From a virus, in IMG/VR virus record IMGVR_UViG_3300033992_001111, positions 34,586-98,585 of that record: a stretch of 64,000 nucleotides of DNA; one strand, 5' to 3'. Positions 19,189 through 28,069 of the stretch are shown here, piece after piece. Made by a program: the position numbers and the translations under genes. The notes beneath the pieces were generated by a model that searched no databases, was not told the DNA's origin, and saw only the letters and a program-made list of their open reading frames with translations. Positions within the stretch are counted from its first letter, which is position 1. Every line of letters begins with the position of its first letter.

Positions 19189-19218
19189 AAAGGGTGTATT
19201 TATATGATACACCTTTTA
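19189..19218 (+). terminator. Intrinsic terminator after sigma factor
   Basis: GGTGTAT / ATACACC stem with a 7-base loop, extended by A:T pairs and followed by TTTT. Confidence 0.85.
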
Positions 19219-19249
19219 TATTTAAAGATAAATAAAAAAAAACATACTT

Positions 19250-19534
19250 ATGAAAAATTTCATTCAAAAAAACTTCATTGTTATTGTGTTAGTAATTACA
19301 CTTCTAACCTTCTTTAAAGGATGTGGAGACTCAAGAGAATTATCTAAACTAAGAAAAGAAGTTGAAACTATTAATGATTCTACTTACACTAAAAAAGAAT
19401 TAAACATTGAATTAAAACTTATGGGATTAGAAGCTGAAAAGAGAATGATTCAAGCAACTGACCGAAAACTGCTGGACGTTCAAAGACAAACTCAAATCGA
19501 GGAAGAGATAAAAAAACTAAAAACAAACAAATAA
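19250..19534 (+). CDS. Membrane-anchored coiled-coil protein
   Basis: 94 residues: a hydrophobic span at about 8-23 (FIVIVLVITLLTFF) followed by GCG and a charged coiled coil. The Cys after the span could be a lipobox, but the preceding residues are Lys-Gly, so plain anchoring is likelier. Followed directly by a multi-span membrane protein, before the lysis genes. Confidence 0.65.
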   Translation: MKNFIQKNFIVIVLVITLLTFFKGCGDSRELSKLRKEVETINDSTYTKKELNIELKLMGLEAEKRMIQATDRKLLDVQRQTQIEEEIKKLKTNK

Positions 19535-20277
19535 TGAATTGGTTTCAAAAAAATTTTAAATCGATAATTTATGTTGCGTTCTTAGTACCGATACTAACAG
19601 TCGCATTCGTTTCAATATCACATGTTACTTCGTGGTATGGTTTATCGAACCCTTTTAGTTGGGCAATTTATTTATCTGTTGGTATTGAGATTGCTGCGTT
19701 GTCCGCTCTTGCAGCAATATCTGCACAGATGGGTAAAAAAGTTTATTTCCCATTTGGAATTGTGACCTTAATTCAATTTATTGGTAATATTTTCTTCGCT
19801 TATCAATATATTAATGTTGACTCTCAATCTTTTAAAGATTGGATGGATTTAGTTGACCCTATTGTAAGTTTCTTGGGTGTTGAATCAGGAGACCCTCTTG
19901 GTCATAAAAGATTCTTATCATTATTTTCCGGGGGAATGCTCCCAATAATCTCATTGTCTTTTTTACATATGTTAGTAAAATTTGAAGAAGAAGATAAAAA
20001 AAAAGAAGTTCACCCCCCAAAAGAAATTAATATTGAGGAGTTAAGTACTGTCATTGGTAAACAAGAGGCTGAGTTTGATAAAGAAAAATATACTCCAACC
20101 ATAGAAGAATTGGAGAAATTGGAAATTGAGTTAATAAAATTAAATGAACAAAAATTTGGAGTTCTTGAAGAAGGACCAATTGGGAATAATGATTCTGATA
20201 ATTCGTCTCTTTTTGAAGTAGGGGAGATTCCAACTAATGAAATTAAAAGATTAAGTTATTTAAGAAGGGATGCCTAA
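19534..20277 (+). CDS. Multi-span membrane protein
   Basis: 247 residues. About four hydrophobic segments (12-32, 42-65, 72-92, 125-145), then a charged cytoplasmic-type tail of about 95 residues rich in Glu/Lys. Start overlaps the previous stop by one base; end overlaps the amidase by eight. Placement before the endolysin makes a holin-type role conceivable, but it is long for a holin. Confidence 0.65.
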   Translation: MNWFQKNFKSIIYVAFLVPILTVAFVSISHVTSWYGLSNPFSWAIYLSVGIEIAALSALAAISAQMGKKVYFPFGIVTLIQFIGNIFFAYQYINVDSQSFKDWMDLVDPIVSFLGVESGDPLGHKRFLSLFSGGMLPIISLSFLHMLVKFEEEDKKKEVHPPKEINIEELSTVIGKQEAEFDKEKYTPTIEELEKLEIELIKLNEQKFGVLEEGPIGNNDSDNSSLFEVGEIPTNEIKRLSYLRRDA

Positions 20278-20875
20278 CATAATCCAATTTGGAAATTTTA
20301 TACCAAAAGGTAAACAAAAAAGGAAAAAACAAATAATCCTGTGTCATACTACGAGGGAGGTTCAAGAATATTTAACCTCCCTTAAACATAGGTATAATGG
20401 TCATTATGATAAAATACCGAATTATGTTTTAACTAGAAAGGGTGAGATACTACAACTATTACCCGACAATACCTATTCAAACTATACCAATAATGAACAA
20501 ATTAATAAGAACTCAATTATTATCTGTTTGGAAAATTTAGGTTGGTTAGAAAAGAAACCATTAACAAACTATTATATTAACTGGAAAGGAAGTATTTATA
20601 ATGAGAAAGCGTTTGAAAAAAAATGGAGAGATTTCTTTTTTTGGCAACCATATACACCGATTCAGATAGAAATGACTGCTGAGTTATGTAAACATTTGTC
20701 AGAATCCCTTAACATTGAAAAAAGATGTGTTGGTCACAATACCCGGTTCGAAGGGGTGTCTAACTACGAGGGAATTGTAAGTAAGAGTAATTATGACTCA
20801 ACCTATACGGATTTAAATCCATCATTCAATTTTGAAACCTTTATAAAACATTTAGAAAATGAGCAATTTAATTAA
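20270..20875 (+). CDS. N-acetylmuramoyl-L-alanine amidase (endolysin)
   Basis: 201 residues, Amidase_2/PGRP-like. LCHTTREVQEYL supplies the first zinc His, IIICLENLGW is the conserved core strand with Asn, and VGHNTR carries the late His. Acts on peptidoglycan stem peptides at lysis. No signal peptide is visible, so release needs a holin or another route. It overlaps both neighbours and precedes the spanin-like pair, forming a lysis cassette. Confidence 0.78.
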   Translation: MPNIIQFGNFIPKGKQKRKKQIILCHTTREVQEYLTSLKHRYNGHYDKIPNYVLTRKGEILQLLPDNTYSNYTNNEQINKNSIIICLENLGWLEKKPLTNYYINWKGSIYNEKAFEKKWRDFFFWQPYTPIQIEMTAELCKHLSESLNIEKRCVGHNTRFEGVSNYEGIVSKSNYDSTYTDLNPSFNFETFIKHLENEQFN

Positions 20876-21434
20876 CGAAAGATACGATGAAATGAAATCT
20901 CTGTTACAAAAATCAAGAATGATTATAGAACAGGGCGGACAAATAAATGTTGCGAAAGATGTGGAATCACGTCTTCAACAAGACCAAGAATATGAAACTG
21001 CGGACAATGGAGTTGAAATAGGTGATGAAATATCGTCACCAAGAGATAAACAACAGAAATATAGAATATCAGGAGGGATATTGGCTCTTCACGGGAAAGA
21101 CCGAAGTGAATTAGATATAACTACTGATGAGAAATTGGCGTTTCAAGAAACTATGGATGAATTTCTTGATGAAGTATCCGGACTTGTAGATTTTAATACT
21201 TTGAATGTTTATCCTATTAATGTTGAATGGTCCGGTAAATTAATTGATGAAGATATTGACTTTATTTTTACAATTGGTGAAGATAGTGGGGTGTATATTA
21301 ATGGTCAAATGATTAAATTAGATAAAGACTTCATAGATACAATTAATAAACTTCAACAATATTACCAAAAATTCAAATCTAAATGGGGTAGAGTTTTGTC
21401 TAATAGAAAGAAAACATCAGAATCACCTGAATAA
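20859..21434 (+). CDS. Hypothetical protein
   Basis: 191 residues. Helical N-terminus, a central region with ISGGILALHGK and acidic segments, and a C-terminal helix ending in a basic tail. Overlaps the amidase by 17 bases. No family recognised; possibly a virion protein. Confidence 0.6.
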   Translation: MSNLINERYDEMKSLLQKSRMIIEQGGQINVAKDVESRLQQDQEYETADNGVEIGDEISSPRDKQQKYRISGGILALHGKDRSELDITTDEKLAFQETMDEFLDEVSGLVDFNTLNVYPINVEWSGKLIDEDIDFIFTIGEDSGVYINGQMIKLDKDFIDTINKLQQYYQKFKSKWGRVLSNRKKTSESPE

Positions 21435-21781
21435 TGAAAGATATTGTAAGTAATAACAAGCAAAATATATTATTAATTATCGTTATTGTGTTGGCGGGAT
21501 GGAATATTTTGACAACTAATGGTGTTAAAACAGATGTTAAATTATACAAAAAACAGATTGAATCAATCCAAAAGGATGTTGATTCTGCTAAGGCGGTTAA
21601 TAAAGGAATTGATATTAAAATTGATTCGGTAAAAGGTAACGTGTTTAAAATTACAAAAGAAATTCACCAAATAGATAATAACATAACAATAATTAAAAAA
21701 CAAACGAATGAAAAAGTTAATAGTGTTGACACTCTTACTACTAACGAGCTTGAGCAGTTTTTCACAAACAGATACGACTAA
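21434..21781 (+). CDS. Inner-membrane spanin-like protein (N-terminal anchor, coiled coil)
   Basis: 115 residues: membrane span at about 11-29 (ILLIIVIVLAGWNILTT), then a periplasmic-type coiled coil (about 35-100). This is the Rz layout. Its 3' end overlaps the next gene by 74 bases in another frame, as Rz/Rz1 pairs do. Spanin identity is inferred from topology and context with the amidase. Confidence 0.55.
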   Translation: MKDIVSNNKQNILLIIVIVLAGWNILTTNGVKTDVKLYKKQIESIQKDVDSAKAVNKGIDIKIDSVKGNVFKITKEIHQIDNNITIIKKQTNEKVNSVDTLTTNELEQFFTNRYD

Positions 21782-22112
21782 GGTTAGGTTAAAAGTTCCG
21801 GTTGCTAAATTAGCAATAAAAGATATTATTAAAGGTGATGGATGTCAGTTGGAGTTGAAAGAAACTCAAAAAAAATTAATCAAAACGGAAGAAAGAGAAA
21901 AAGAAAAAGATTCTCATATTGTTTTTCTTGAAGAGAAAGATAAGAATAATAATTTTATGTTAGGTAAAAAAGACGAACAATTAAAAGTGTCTGAAGAATT
22001 AACAAATAGTTTACATAAAGAACTTAAAGGCCAGAGAAATAAAACTTTCTTATGGAAAGTTGGGACTTTTCTTGGAGTTATAACAACAACATATCTAATA
22101 ATAGTTAAATAA
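21708..22112 (+). CDS. Secreted coiled-coil protein with C-terminal span (spanin partner candidate)
   Basis: 134 residues: N-terminal signal peptide (LIVLTLLLLTSLSSFSQ), a long charged coiled coil (about 50-108), and a C-terminal hydrophobic span (VGTFLGVITTTYLIIV). No lipobox Cys is visible, so it is neither a classical Rz1 nor a clean unimolecular spanin. It starts inside the upstream gene in a different frame. Confidence 0.6.
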   Translation: MKKLIVLTLLLLTSLSSFSQTDTTKVRLKVPVAKLAIKDIIKGDGCQLELKETQKKLIKTEEREKEKDSHIVFLEEKDKNNNFMLGKKDEQLKVSEELTNSLHKELKGQRNKTFLWKVGTFLGVITTTYLIIVK

Positions 22113-22114
22113 TT

Positions 22115-22360
22115 ATGGCGTTAACAACCACGGATAAGAAAGAAATTGAGACAATGATTCGTAAAGAAATTAGAGACTTTATGGGTAATAGTACTTTAAA
22201 ACAATTTGAGGACAAATTGTTGGATAGAATTGGTCGAGAAATAAAACGAGGAAAGCTCGAAGGTGATGTTAAAGACATCACATTAAGAATGTTCCGTGAG
22301 TTCTATCAATTTATGTGGATGAATAGAAGTTATTGGGAACCAAGATTAAAAAATGCGTAA
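22115..22360 (+). CDS. Small helical protein
   Basis: 81 residues, charged helix-rich with an aromatic tail (FREFYQFMWMNRSYW). Overlaps the next gene by eight bases. Possibly a virion component; no family named. Confidence 0.6.
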   Translation: MALTTTDKKEIETMIRKEIRDFMGNSTLKQFEDKLLDRIGREIKRGKLEGDVKDITLRMFREFYQFMWMNRSYWEPRLKNA

Positions 22361-23414
22361 CATGGATTCATCAGCTAATTTATTTAAAAAAAGTTTGGAA
22401 AAGGCCTATACCAGTCCGGGGATGTCATTAAATAGTGATACAATGAAAGATATAACAAAATACAAACAATCATTCAAAGAGAATGACGATGAAGGAGAAA
22501 AAGAAACAAAATATTTAGACATTCAAGATATGATACCTTTATTAAGAAAACAACTCATGAAAGGTACTAAGGTTGACCAAGAACAAAAAAAAGAAAGGGC
22601 TAAATCTAAAGGGGAACCTAATGAAGCTACTGGCTCAGGCTCATCAGGGGCTTATTCAGCTCCAATGTTTTCTGGGGAAGAACCTAATTTAGATAAAGTT
22701 GAAACAAAGGAATCTCCAAATGGACGTATAAGCCCTATTGGGTTTTCTGATGAATATATTAAGAAAAGTAATTCTGAGAAAAAAGGAGTTACTGAGGACC
22801 TTGGGCGATGGTTTAAAGAAAAATGGGTTGATGTTAGTAAAAAAGTTGATGGTAAACATCCTCCTTGTGGGAGAAAAGATGCTGACGGTAAGTCATACCC
22901 TAAATGTAGACCATCTAAAAAAGTATCCAAAGATACTCCAAAAGTCGTATCATCCTATGATAAAGATGAGAAAGAAAAAATGACTCAACAAAAAAGAAGA
23001 GCGGAGAGAAAAAACCCAAAAATTGGTAAAGGTAACAAACCAACCATGACTCATTATGATGAGTCAATCAATGTTAAAGAACAAATTGAAAAGGTCGAAG
23101 CAACAGAAGCGACAGGTTCAGGTTCAAGTGGTGGTTATGAGAGTCCCGCTATGTGGGCAAAATCGACTAAGAAAAAAGATTGGGGACCAAGTAGAAAGAC
23201 TCAAATACCTGGTGGGGGTTTTGTTAAAGTTAAGAAAAAGTGTACTAAGTTCCCATATTGTAACCAAGGGGATATCAACGCACTTAAAATAACTAAAAAT
23301 GAATCAGTTAAAGAGGCTATCAAACAAGTTGCAAGTAAAATGGGGGTTAATGAAAACATTATTATAACTATTTTGGAACACGAATACGAAAAAGTTAATA
23401 AAAGACACAAATAA
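22353..23414 (+). CDS. Lys-rich protein with repeated GSGSSG-Y motifs, probable virion protein
   Basis: 353 residues, highly charged and mostly disordered. EATGSGSSGAYSAP (about residue 90) and EATGSGSSGGYESP (about 250) are an internal repeat. A central block WVDVSKKVDGKHPPCGR ... YPKCRPSKK (about 155-190) has paired Cys and resembles a short conserved block I associate with environmental phage proteins. The C-terminus is a helix. Role unknown. Confidence 0.6.
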   Translation: MRNMDSSANLFKKSLEKAYTSPGMSLNSDTMKDITKYKQSFKENDDEGEKETKYLDIQDMIPLLRKQLMKGTKVDQEQKKERAKSKGEPNEATGSGSSGAYSAPMFSGEEPNLDKVETKESPNGRISPIGFSDEYIKKSNSEKKGVTEDLGRWFKEKWVDVSKKVDGKHPPCGRKDADGKSYPKCRPSKKVSKDTPKVVSSYDKDEKEKMTQQKRRAERKNPKIGKGNKPTMTHYDESINVKEQIEKVEATEATGSGSSGGYESPAMWAKSTKKKDWGPSRKTQIPGGGFVKVKKKCTKFPYCNQGDINALKITKNESVKEAIKQVASKMGVNENIIITILEHEYEKVNKRHK

Positions 23415-23440
23415 AGATATTTATTAAATAAAATACACGA

Positions 23441-24568
23441 ATGGATAATTTTAAAAATCATATTGATAAGTTAGTTTCAAAAGTACTTAATGAGGAAATT
23501 GAAAGTAAAGTTAAACAAATCACCCAAGAGATGAGTGGGGAATGGACTGAAATTGAAATGGGAGAAGGTCTTAAAGGTGGTCAAAAGAAACTTGATGTTG
23601 CAAAACCAAAAGGTAAAATAACAGGGGCTGATTTTAAAAAACTTAGAAAAACTAAGGAATCTGAAGTTAGTAAGAAATATGGTGGTAAATACGGTATGGG
23701 AGAACAAGAAACAGAAGAAGGAAACGCTTTTTCAGGGGCTTTGGCAGATGCAAAGAAAAGCGGTAAAGATTCTTTTGAAGTTGACGGTAAAAAATATTCG
23801 GTTAAAGAAAATAAAGGGTCGTTGAAATTAACTGAAAATGAGTTAATAGATATGATTGAAAAAATAGTAATGGAACAGAAAGTTAAGGATATTGATGAGA
23901 AAGAAAATATTAGTAAAAAAACACCTCAAGGATTAAAAGACACTGATAGAGTTTTAACACAAAATAAAAAGGTAAATGATGACCACACAAAGGAAGTTGT
24001 TAAAAAGATGAAAGAATATCTTAAAGATATGACTAAAGCGGATTACAATGAGAATCCTGAAGATTTCCCACGAAGTAATTATGATATTGACAAAGATGAA
24101 AAGGTTATGAAATATAATCCATCGGATGCGGTTGAAGAATATATTGAAGCGTTTTCATATCCTGGTATGACAAATCTTGTTTATGATGAAATTAAACCGG
24201 ATGATGAAAAGATAGATAAATACCTTAAGGGTGACTCAACAACTGGAAACGCTGTAACAGATAAAGATGGTAAGGCTTTGGGTAATGTTACTAAAAGTAA
24301 AGTTGGGGATAGATTTAAAAAGAACTATGATGAAAACTTATATGGGGCGGAACAAATGAACGGTTCGTATAAAAGAGTGCCACAACCTGTAGATGTTGCT
24401 GGTGAAAAAACTGAAAGTGGTTCGTTAAGTTCAAAAAAAGGTTCAGTTGCTAAGGCTAATAGTATTTTAAACAAACTCGAATCAACTGAAAACAAAAAAG
24501 ACAAAATTGTTTCTGAAGAGATGGCTAAGATGAAAAACTTAATCGGGTACAATAGAAAAACACAATAA
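23441..24568 (+). CDS. Lys/Glu-rich disordered protein, probable virion-associated
   Basis: 375 residues, Lys/Asp/Glu-rich with amphipathic N-terminal helices (DKLVSKVLNEEI) and a C-terminal SEEMAKMKNLIGY segment. Similar terminal helices occur in neighbouring genes (43582). It follows the GSGSSG protein, and GATATTTATTAAATAAAA precedes it as it does the gene at 37203. Function unknown. Confidence 0.6.
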   Translation: MDNFKNHIDKLVSKVLNEEIESKVKQITQEMSGEWTEIEMGEGLKGGQKKLDVAKPKGKITGADFKKLRKTKESEVSKKYGGKYGMGEQETEEGNAFSGALADAKKSGKDSFEVDGKKYSVKENKGSLKLTENELIDMIEKIVMEQKVKDIDEKENISKKTPQGLKDTDRVLTQNKKVNDDHTKEVVKKMKEYLKDMTKADYNENPEDFPRSNYDIDKDEKVMKYNPSDAVEEYIEAFSYPGMTNLVYDEIKPDDEKIDKYLKGDSTTGNAVTDKDGKALGNVTKSKVGDRFKKNYDENLYGAEQMNGSYKRVPQPVDVAGEKTESGSLSSKKGSVAKANSILNKLESTENKKDKIVSEEMAKMKNLIGYNRKTQ

Positions 24569-24597
24569 AAATTCACATTTCGAATGATTATACTATA

Positions 24598-24631
24598 TTC
24601 TCCATAGATGACCTCTATGGAGAATTTTTTT
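24598..24631 (+). terminator. Intrinsic terminator
   Basis: Perfect 11-bp stem TTCTCCATAGA/TCTATGGAGAA, 5-base loop, then seven T. It closes the 22-24.6 kb operon and shows that earlier in-frame starts of the next gene (24608, 24617) are unlikely. Confidence 0.92.
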
Positions 24632-24637
24632 AATTAT

Positions 24638-25075
24638 ATGACCAAGACAATACCAAAAGACGAAATAATAATTTGGTTTAATATACATAATATGTATTAT
24701 GAAAAAATCGAATTATATGGTGACATATTTAAATCACTAAATTATATTATTGTTGGGACTTATATGGGAGATGAGCACCGTGAAACTAAAATTATCTTAA
24801 CTAAAGAAGATAATGAAAATCATTTTGCATGGTGTTGGATTAAAATGATTGATGATTTTCGTAAAGAAAATATTATAATTGATGAGTATGGTGAACATAG
24901 AGACTATTTTATATCTTTTTTCCATGACACTTTTTATAATCAATCAGATAAAAAAGTTCGAGAGTCTATTGATACTTTTTTAATAGATATTTTTAATGTT
25001 GATAAAACTTTTGTTAAACCTGATTTAGATATATTAACTGAATTTTATAAAATACTCCAAAGGTATGTTGATTAA
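24638..25075 (+). CDS. Hypothetical protein
   Basis: 145 residues from ATG 24638, the first start clear of the terminator. Aromatic and acidic, with no recognised motif. Gene-free bases 25076-25156 follow. Confidence 0.6.
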   Translation: MTKTIPKDEIIIWFNIHNMYYEKIELYGDIFKSLNYIIVGTYMGDEHRETKIILTKEDNENHFAWCWIKMIDDFRKENIIIDEYGEHRDYFISFFHDTFYNQSDKKVRESIDTFLIDIFNVDKTFVKPDLDILTEFYKILQRYVD

Positions 25076-25156
25076 AAAAAAACCTTATTGGTATTTACAC
25101 CAGAGTAAAAAAACTTAATATTCCTCTATAACAATAAACAAAATAACTTTTTAAAA

Positions 25157-25342
25157 ATGGAAACATTAGAAAAAATCAAAGCGTTGACAGAACAATTATC
25201 AGTAGACGCGACAAAATTCTATAACGGAAATAAAAGTGCTGGTACAAGAACTAGAAAATCCGCTCAAGAATTAAAAACCTTACTTCAAGAATTTAGAATT
25301 GAGATACTTGAACATAGTAAAAAAGGGGATGTGAATGCATAA
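25157..25342 (+). CDS. Histone H1-like protein (Hc1 family)
   Basis: 61 residues. An acidic/neutral helix (residues 1-20) is followed by DATKFYNGNKSAGTRTRKSAQELKTLL, very like the Bacteroidetes Hc1 histone-like pattern 'DA..F..GNKAAGTRARK'. These small proteins bind DNA and compact nucleoids. In a phage it could coat or organise genome or host DNA. Confidence 0.75.
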   Translation: METLEKIKALTEQLSVDATKFYNGNKSAGTRTRKSAQELKTLLQEFRIEILEHSKKGDVNA

Positions 25343-25520
25343 TATTGAAACAATATATCTTTTTATATTTGTGTTTACAATATTGGTGGTGTTAAAAAAC
25401 ATCACAAAGTTTATAAGAGCCCTGTTATCATCAGAACCAAAACTATTGGTTTATAATAATAGGGAACTTATTTTCCTTGGATTATCATTAAGTTATTTAA
25501 TTACATACATATTACAATGA
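25335..25520 (+). CDS. Small two-span membrane protein
   Basis: 61 residues: spans at about 4-22 and 42-58, with a short basic loop between. Overlaps the Hc1-like gene by eight bases and the next by four. Confidence 0.6.
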   Translation: MHNIETIYLFIFVFTILVVLKNITKFIRALLSSEPKLLVYNNRELIFLGLSLSYLITYILQ

Positions 25521-25975
25521 GTTTTTATAAAGAATTAGCGCCATTTGTGCAATACATACATTCAATAAGAAAATTAGAGAACTATTTGAGTTTCGACATG
25601 GTATTTCCAACTAAATGGTCATTACCTAAAAGTATAATTGAAGAGGGGCAATCAATTTCATTTAATGTTGAGAACCAAAATTCAAAAGGAATAACTTTTG
25701 TTTCTCAGATTAATGAGAATGATATTTCAACGATGTTGATTAAAATTGCTAAAATAATTAAATTGAACAAGGAAAGAGAGTTGAAAGAACAACTTTTTAA
25801 ACAGACAATTGACCAATTAAAACAAACATTTGAGAAAAATGATTTGGATAAATTACAAAATCTTTATTTTGATTTTGAAACGGATACCACACCAAATTTA
25901 GATTTAGATGAGCAAAACGGACAAGAGCCAACAACTATTGAATTGGTTGACGAGCGAGAAGAAGAAGGACGATAG
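25517..25975 (+). CDS. Hypothetical protein
   Basis: 152 residues with a helical C-terminal half and acidic tail. No motif recognised. Part of a run of overlapping small genes. Confidence 0.6.
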   Translation: MSFYKELAPFVQYIHSIRKLENYLSFDMVFPTKWSLPKSIIEEGQSISFNVENQNSKGITFVSQINENDISTMLIKIAKIIKLNKERELKEQLFKQTIDQLKQTFEKNDLDKLQNLYFDFETDTTPNLDLDEQNGQEPTTIELVDEREEEGR

Positions 25976-26102
25976 ACAACTTGAAAATAGTAAGAAACGA
26001 CTTATTTGGGAGATTAAAAATATAAAGAAAGAGGATATGTTTCCTCAACCTAAAAAAATAACATTATGGACGAAAATAAAAATATTGCTCTTGGGGAGTT
26101 AG
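25908..26102 (+). CDS. Small basic protein, overlapping frames
   Basis: 64 residues, basic, ending in a hydrophobic stretch (WTKIKILLLG). It overlaps the upstream gene by 68 bases and the downstream one by 37. Kept because it fills the 90-base gap in a compact operon, but the long overlaps lower confidence. Confidence 0.4.
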   Translation: MSKTDKSQQLLNWLTSEKKKDDRQLENSKKRLIWEIKNIKKEDMFPQPKKITLWTKIKILLLGS

Positions 26103-26296
26103 AAAAATTGGCGTTAATTGCTGAGTCATGTCAATCTATTTTTAGTGGGAAAGGGACGATAGTCTTTGAATTACCAATCGGTGAGTACACTAGCGTAATT
26201 AATCATTTTAGAGAAATAGATAGGCATCACAAACAATTTTCCTTAGACATTTCCGGAACCGAATTCCATTTTATTTTGACTGAAGTGGAGAAGTAA
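26066..26296 (+). CDS. Hypothetical protein
   Basis: 76 residues, alpha/beta-looking with FELPIGEYTSVINHF in the middle. Its 3' end overlaps the convergent gene on the minus strand by 26 bases. Confidence 0.55.
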   Translation: MDENKNIALGELEKLALIAESCQSIFSGKGTIVFELPIGEYTSVINHFREIDRHHKQFSLDISGTEFHFILTEVEK

Positions 26297-26915
26297 ATTT
26301 TCGATATAATATTTTCTTATCAATACCATAAGATTCTAACACACTAAAAAGGTATTTTCTTTGAGCGGAGGAGTGGTCTTTAACAAAAAGACAATCTCCT
26401 CTTTTTATTTTAAAAAAGTACGATGAAAGACTATCGATAAATCTTAACGATTCGAATTCCGATTTTAAAGTGAAAAGGTTAATTTTCTCATCCTCTTGGA
26501 TAATAATTTTATTATTGAGACTTGATATCATTTTTAACCCATCTCCTTTTAAATAAGTTTTAATTAGTTGTTGAGTAGTTATTTTTTTGTTTTTAGTTAA
26601 GTCATAAACCCTTTCTTCTTTTTTATAATACCCAATATTAAATAATGTCATCCCATCCTCTTCAAGTTTAACTTTAGAACTTCTACCATATTCGTCAGTC
26701 ATATATACAGGGATAAATTGATTATCGCTCAACTCAATTAAACCTAATTCATATCTGGTGTCCATACCATTTTCAATTTCAACATTAAAAATGACATCAT
26801 TTGATTCTTTTAATAATTTGTCGTAATATTGTTTAGCTCGTGAAAAGGTTACGAACTTATTTATTATTTTTTTACGTTTCTTATTTTTAAACAAGACAAC
26901 AACATAGTTTACCAT
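26271..26915 (-). CDS. Hypothetical protein (minus strand)
   Basis: About 214 residues from the ATG at 26915; an in-frame ATG at 26963 lies inside dnaJ and is less likely. Basic N-terminus (KNKKRKK), otherwise mixed alpha/beta. It is an isolated minus-strand gene whose start codon is only two bases from the divergent dnaJ start. Confidence 0.6.
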   Translation of the reverse strand: MVNYVVVLFKNKKRKKIINKFVTFSRAKQYYDKLLKESNDVIFNVEIENGMDTRYELGLIELSDNQFIPVYMTDEYGRSSKVKLEEDGMTLFNIGYYKKEERVYDLTKNKKITTQQLIKTYLKGDGLKMISSLNNKIIIQEDEKINLFTLKSEFESLRFIDSLSSYFFKIKRGDCLFVKDHSSAQRKYLFSVLESYGIDKKILYRKFTSPLQSK

Positions 26916-26917
26916 AT

Positions 26918-27841
26918 ATGAAAGATTACTACAAAATTTTAGAAGTTGAAGAGAAAGCTTCACAACAAGATATAAAAAAGAGTTATCGTACTCTATCTAA
27001 GAAATATCACCCGGATATAAATCCTGAGGGTGGAGAACAATTTAAAGATATTGCTGAAGCTTATGATATAATAGGTGATGTGCAAAAACGGGCGCAATAT
27101 GACCAAACTAAGAATAATCCATTTGCAAATACCGGAGGTCATACATTTGAAGACATATTTAATCAAATGTTTAATCGAGGTAACGCTCAAAGAACTCGAA
27201 GAAAATCTGTACCTGATAAACTAGTTAAAGTGTTTATAGACCCCATTGAATCATATCAAGGGATTGAAAAGAAAATACAATATTTGAAGGATATCCAATG
27301 TGGGGGATGTAGTGGTAATGGTGGACAACAACAAACTTGTACCGGATGTAACGGTGCCGGATTTCAAATTAAAACATTTGGAACCGGATTTATGGTTCAA
27401 CAAATAAGACAATCATGTACGAGTTGTGGTGGTCGAGGTTATACTTTAGTCCATAAATGTCAAACTTGTAATGGACATGGAACTAAGAGTGAAATGAGTA
27501 CCGTTAATTTTAAATTACCTAAAGGGGTTGATAGTGGTCAATTTTTAAAATTAGAAAACTTTGGGGATTTTAAAAATGGAGAAATTGGTGACTTAGTTAT
27601 TCAAATAGAATTAATTGAAAAAGATGGGTTTGAAAAAATGAATAATGACTTAATTTATAGTCTATTTCTTGACTTAGAAGGAATAAAAGACGATAAATTA
27701 AAAGTACCTCACCCGGATGGTGAATTAATGATAGGTCAACCTAAAATATTTGATACGTCAAAACCATTAAGACTGAAAGGTAAGGGATATAATGGCGGTG
27801 ATATGTATGTTAAACTAAATGTGAAATTTGAAAGAAATTAA
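26918..27841 (+). CDS. dnaJ: DnaJ-type co-chaperone
   Basis: 307 residues. J domain (1-65) with the HPD tripeptide in KKYHPDINPEGG; a Gly/Phe-poor linker; Cys-rich zinc domain (about 125-190) with CxxCxGxG-like repeats (CGGCSGNG, CTGCNGAG, CTSCGGRG, CQTCNGHG); and C-terminal substrate-binding beta domains. Slightly shorter than cellular DnaJ (about 375). It would recruit host DnaK, perhaps for virion folding or replication-complex remodelling. Confidence 0.92.
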   Translation: MKDYYKILEVEEKASQQDIKKSYRTLSKKYHPDINPEGGEQFKDIAEAYDIIGDVQKRAQYDQTKNNPFANTGGHTFEDIFNQMFNRGNAQRTRRKSVPDKLVKVFIDPIESYQGIEKKIQYLKDIQCGGCSGNGGQQQTCTGCNGAGFQIKTFGTGFMVQQIRQSCTSCGGRGYTLVHKCQTCNGHGTKSEMSTVNFKLPKGVDSGQFLKLENFGDFKNGEIGDLVIQIELIEKDGFEKMNNDLIYSLFLDLEGIKDDKLKVPHPDGELMIGQPKIFDTSKPLRLKGKGYNGGDMYVKLNVKFERN

Positions 27842-27842
27842 T

Positions 27843-28034
27843 ATGGAAACAGTTGAAGGAAAAATTATTGAAGAGAACGAAGTTAATCGAGATGGTGGAG
27901 GATGTTCATCTTGTAAACAAAAAGGTATTAAAAAGGGGCAAATGGGGTCAGTTATTTTAGGAATTTATATTATGGGTGCTGCGGTTTATGGTACTATTGT
28001 GATGATAAAAAATTTATTATCGTTGTTTAATTAA
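27843..28034 (+). CDS. Small membrane protein with N-terminal Cys pair
   Basis: 63 residues: acidic N-terminus, GGGCSSCKQKG, then one span (SVILGIYIMGAAVYGTIVMI). ATG 27843 directly follows the dnaJ stop. The Gly/Cys/Lys segment recalls the small protein at 36954. Confidence 0.6.
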   Translation: METVEGKIIEENEVNRDGGGCSSCKQKGIKKGQMGSVILGIYIMGAAVYGTIVMIKNLLSLFN

Positions 28035-28069
28035 TTTACTTTTTAACGCACTTTTACTATACTTTGTGA

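Noticed and set aside
24608-24637. Earlier in-frame start for the gene at 24638
   Set aside because: The start would lie inside a perfect terminator hairpin.
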